NCBI GenBank assembly: GCA_003224195.1 | Contig: QHYP01000223.1 | Location: forward strand, 3,085 to 10,117 | Reading direction: 5' to 3' | DNA: 7,033 nucleotides | Source: Acidobacteriota bacterium | GTDB taxonomy: Bacteria; Acidobacteriota; Terriglobia; Acidiferrales; UBA7541 | Part shown: in pieces, positions 5,894 to 7,033 of the stretch | How the letters are laid out: the number at the start of each line of letters is the position of its first letter | How positions within the stretch are numbered: position 1 is the stretch's first letter | The notes under the pieces: generated by a model | The model's database searches: none | Told to the model about the DNA's origin: nothing | The model's input: the letters and a program-made list of their open reading frames with translations, nothing else | Translations under genes and position numbers: made by a program

Positions 5894-7033
5894 ACCTCCG
5901 TGGTGAGGCGGCCGCGGGCCAGCTGAATGGCGACGGAATCGCCCAGGGCAACTTGGTCCGCGGAGCGGAGAAGGTTGCCGGCGGCGTCGGTGGCGACGGC
6001 GTAACCGCGCTCGAGGACGCGGAGCGGGCCGCGCTCTTCCAGTTGCAGCCGCAGCCGGTCGAGTCGCTCGCGTTTTCGCCGCAGCATCCTCTCGGCGCGG
6101 ACACCCAGGTCGGCGCCACGGCGTTCGAGCCGCAGGCGAAACGCAGCAATCTTTGCGCGAAAGTCAAAAGAGACAATGCGCACATGCGCGGCCGTGAATC
6201 GTTTGCGGGCCTGCTCGAGCCGCGCACGAAGGCCCAGCGCCAGGCGCGAGGTCATTTCATCGGCGCGCTGTCGCTGCTGCCGCAGGAGGTCGAGCGGCCG
6301 GCGAAAACCGCGTCGCGCCGCAAGCTCATGTACGCGCCGGCTCAGCACCAAAATGCGATAACGAACCTGCTTCTCGATCGTTTCCAGCAGGTCGGCGATG
6401 TGTTTGTCGAATTCGCGGCGCGTCTGGACGACGAGTTCCGCGGCGGCGGAAGGCGTCGAGGCGCGCACGTCGGCAACGAAATCGGCGATTGTGAAGTCCG
6501 TTTCGTGGCCGACGCCGGAAATTAGCGGGATGGCAGAATCGGCGATGGCGCGCGCGACAATCTCCTCGTTGAAAGCCCAGAGATCTTCGAGCGAGCCGCC
6601 GCCCCGCGCGAGAATCAAAACGTCCACAAGTTTTTTCCGGTTGAAAAAGCGCAGCGCCTCGACGATTTCCGCAGCGGCGCCTTCACCCTGCACGCGGACG
6701 GGATACAGGGTCAGATGGACATTGGGGAAGCGCCGAAGAAGGATGCGCACGACATCACGCACGGCCGCGCCGCGCGGCGAAGTGATCAGTCCGATACGCC
6801 GAGGCAGAAGCGGCAGTGGCTTTTTCCGCCTGGAATCGAAGAGCCCCTCAGTTTCGAGGCGCTTTTTCAATTGCTCGAAGGCGAGCTGAAGGGCGCCGAG
6901 GCCAACCGGCTCGATGGTCTCGACGTAGATTTGATATTCGCCGCGGGCTTCGTAAACGCTCAGCGAACCGCGTACGGTGACCTGTAAGCCGCCCTCGGGA
7001 CGGAATTTGAGCAGGCGAAGCTGCTGCTTGAAG
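5875..7033 (-). CDS. xseA: Exodeoxyribonuclease VII large subunit, 5' end cut by window edge
   Basis: Large, catalytic subunit of exonuclease VII, which with several XseB small subunits degrades single-stranded DNA from both ends during repair. The window holds the last 385 codons. Comparison with the E. coli protein (456 residues) suggests about 60 N-terminal residues, part of the OB-fold, lie beyond the right edge. The visible part starts with the end of the OB-fold (SVYEARGEYQIYVE, 25-38 of the visible part), then the nuclease domain with RIGLITSPRGAA (about 79-90), the invariant RGGGSLEDLW (143-152), VGHETD (174-179) and RASTPSAAAE (190-199). A long Arg-rich coiled coil (about 200-330) follows, then the C-terminal LERGYA segment and a basic KKKEV tail. 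An in-frame TTG at 6870 could be mistaken for the start, but the upstream codons read on as family sequence to the edge. It is convergent with lepA. No xseB follows it downstream. Confidence 0.97.
   Translation of the reverse strand, partial: FKQQLRLLKFRPEGGLQVTVRGSLSVYEARGEYQIYVETIEPVGLGALQLAFEQLKKRLETEGLFDSRRKKPLPLLPRRIGLITSPRGAAVRDVVRILLRRFPNVHLTLYPVRVQGEGAAAEIVEALRFFNRKKLVDVLILARGGGSLEDLWAFNEEIVARAIADSAIPLISGVGHETDFTIADFVADVRASTPSAAAELVVQTRREFDKHIADLLETIEKQVRYRILVLSRRVHELAARRGFRRPLDLLRQQRQRADEMTSRLALGLRARLEQARKRFTAAHVRIVSFDFRAKIAAFRLRLERRGADLGVRAERMLRRKRERLDRLRLQLEERGPLRVLERGYAVATDAAGNLLRSADQVALGDSVAIQLARGRLTTEVKKKEV

Noticed and set aside
6868..6870. TTG at 6870 as the xseA start
   Set aside because: In-frame sequence upstream to the window edge matches the XseA OB-fold end, so the codon is an internal Leu.

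Overview
This is a GC-rich bacterial chromosomal window holding four protein-coding genes and no RNA genes, mobile elements or CRISPR. Two genes run off the edges. The layout is: a thiolase (minus, cut by the left edge), a TPR-GAF-GGDEF-like protein (minus), a divergent intergenic region of about 350 bp, lepA (plus), and xseA (minus, cut by the right edge), which converges on lepA. The high GC, the style of the LepA sequence and the long TPR/GAF/GGDEF-like protein suggest a free-living Gram-negative-type bacterium. Acidobacteriota is my best guess, from recollection of related LepA sequences rather than from a search.

Left part (1-3688, minus strand): a TPR-rich protein of 864 residues ends 24 bp before an acetyl-CoA acyltransferase whose sequence resembles mitochondrial ACAA2-type 3-ketoacyl-CoA thiolases. 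The short gap and a good ribosome binding site in front of the thiolase suggest one transcript. The TPR protein ends in a GAF-like domain and a GGDEF domain that has lost its catalytic signature (TAWSL replaces GGDEF) and most of its metal- and guanine-binding residues. It keeps an RxxD motif exactly where the c-di-GMP inhibitory site of diguanylate cyclases sits. It therefore looks like a non-catalytic, cytoplasmic, possibly c-di-GMP-sensing scaffold. This is the most interesting object in the window.

Middle (3689-4034): a divergent control region. It has a plausible sigma-70-type promoter for the TPR gene, a perfect 7-bp hairpin in that gene's leader, and a 12-bp palindrome upstream of lepA.

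Right part (4035-7033): lepA (elongation factor 4, 603 residues, apparently intact) and the 3' 385 codons of xseA (exonuclease VII large subunit). They converge with a 28-bp gap, and an inverted repeat covers both stop codons. These are ordinary housekeeping genes for translation quality and DNA repair, with no evident functional link to the left pair.
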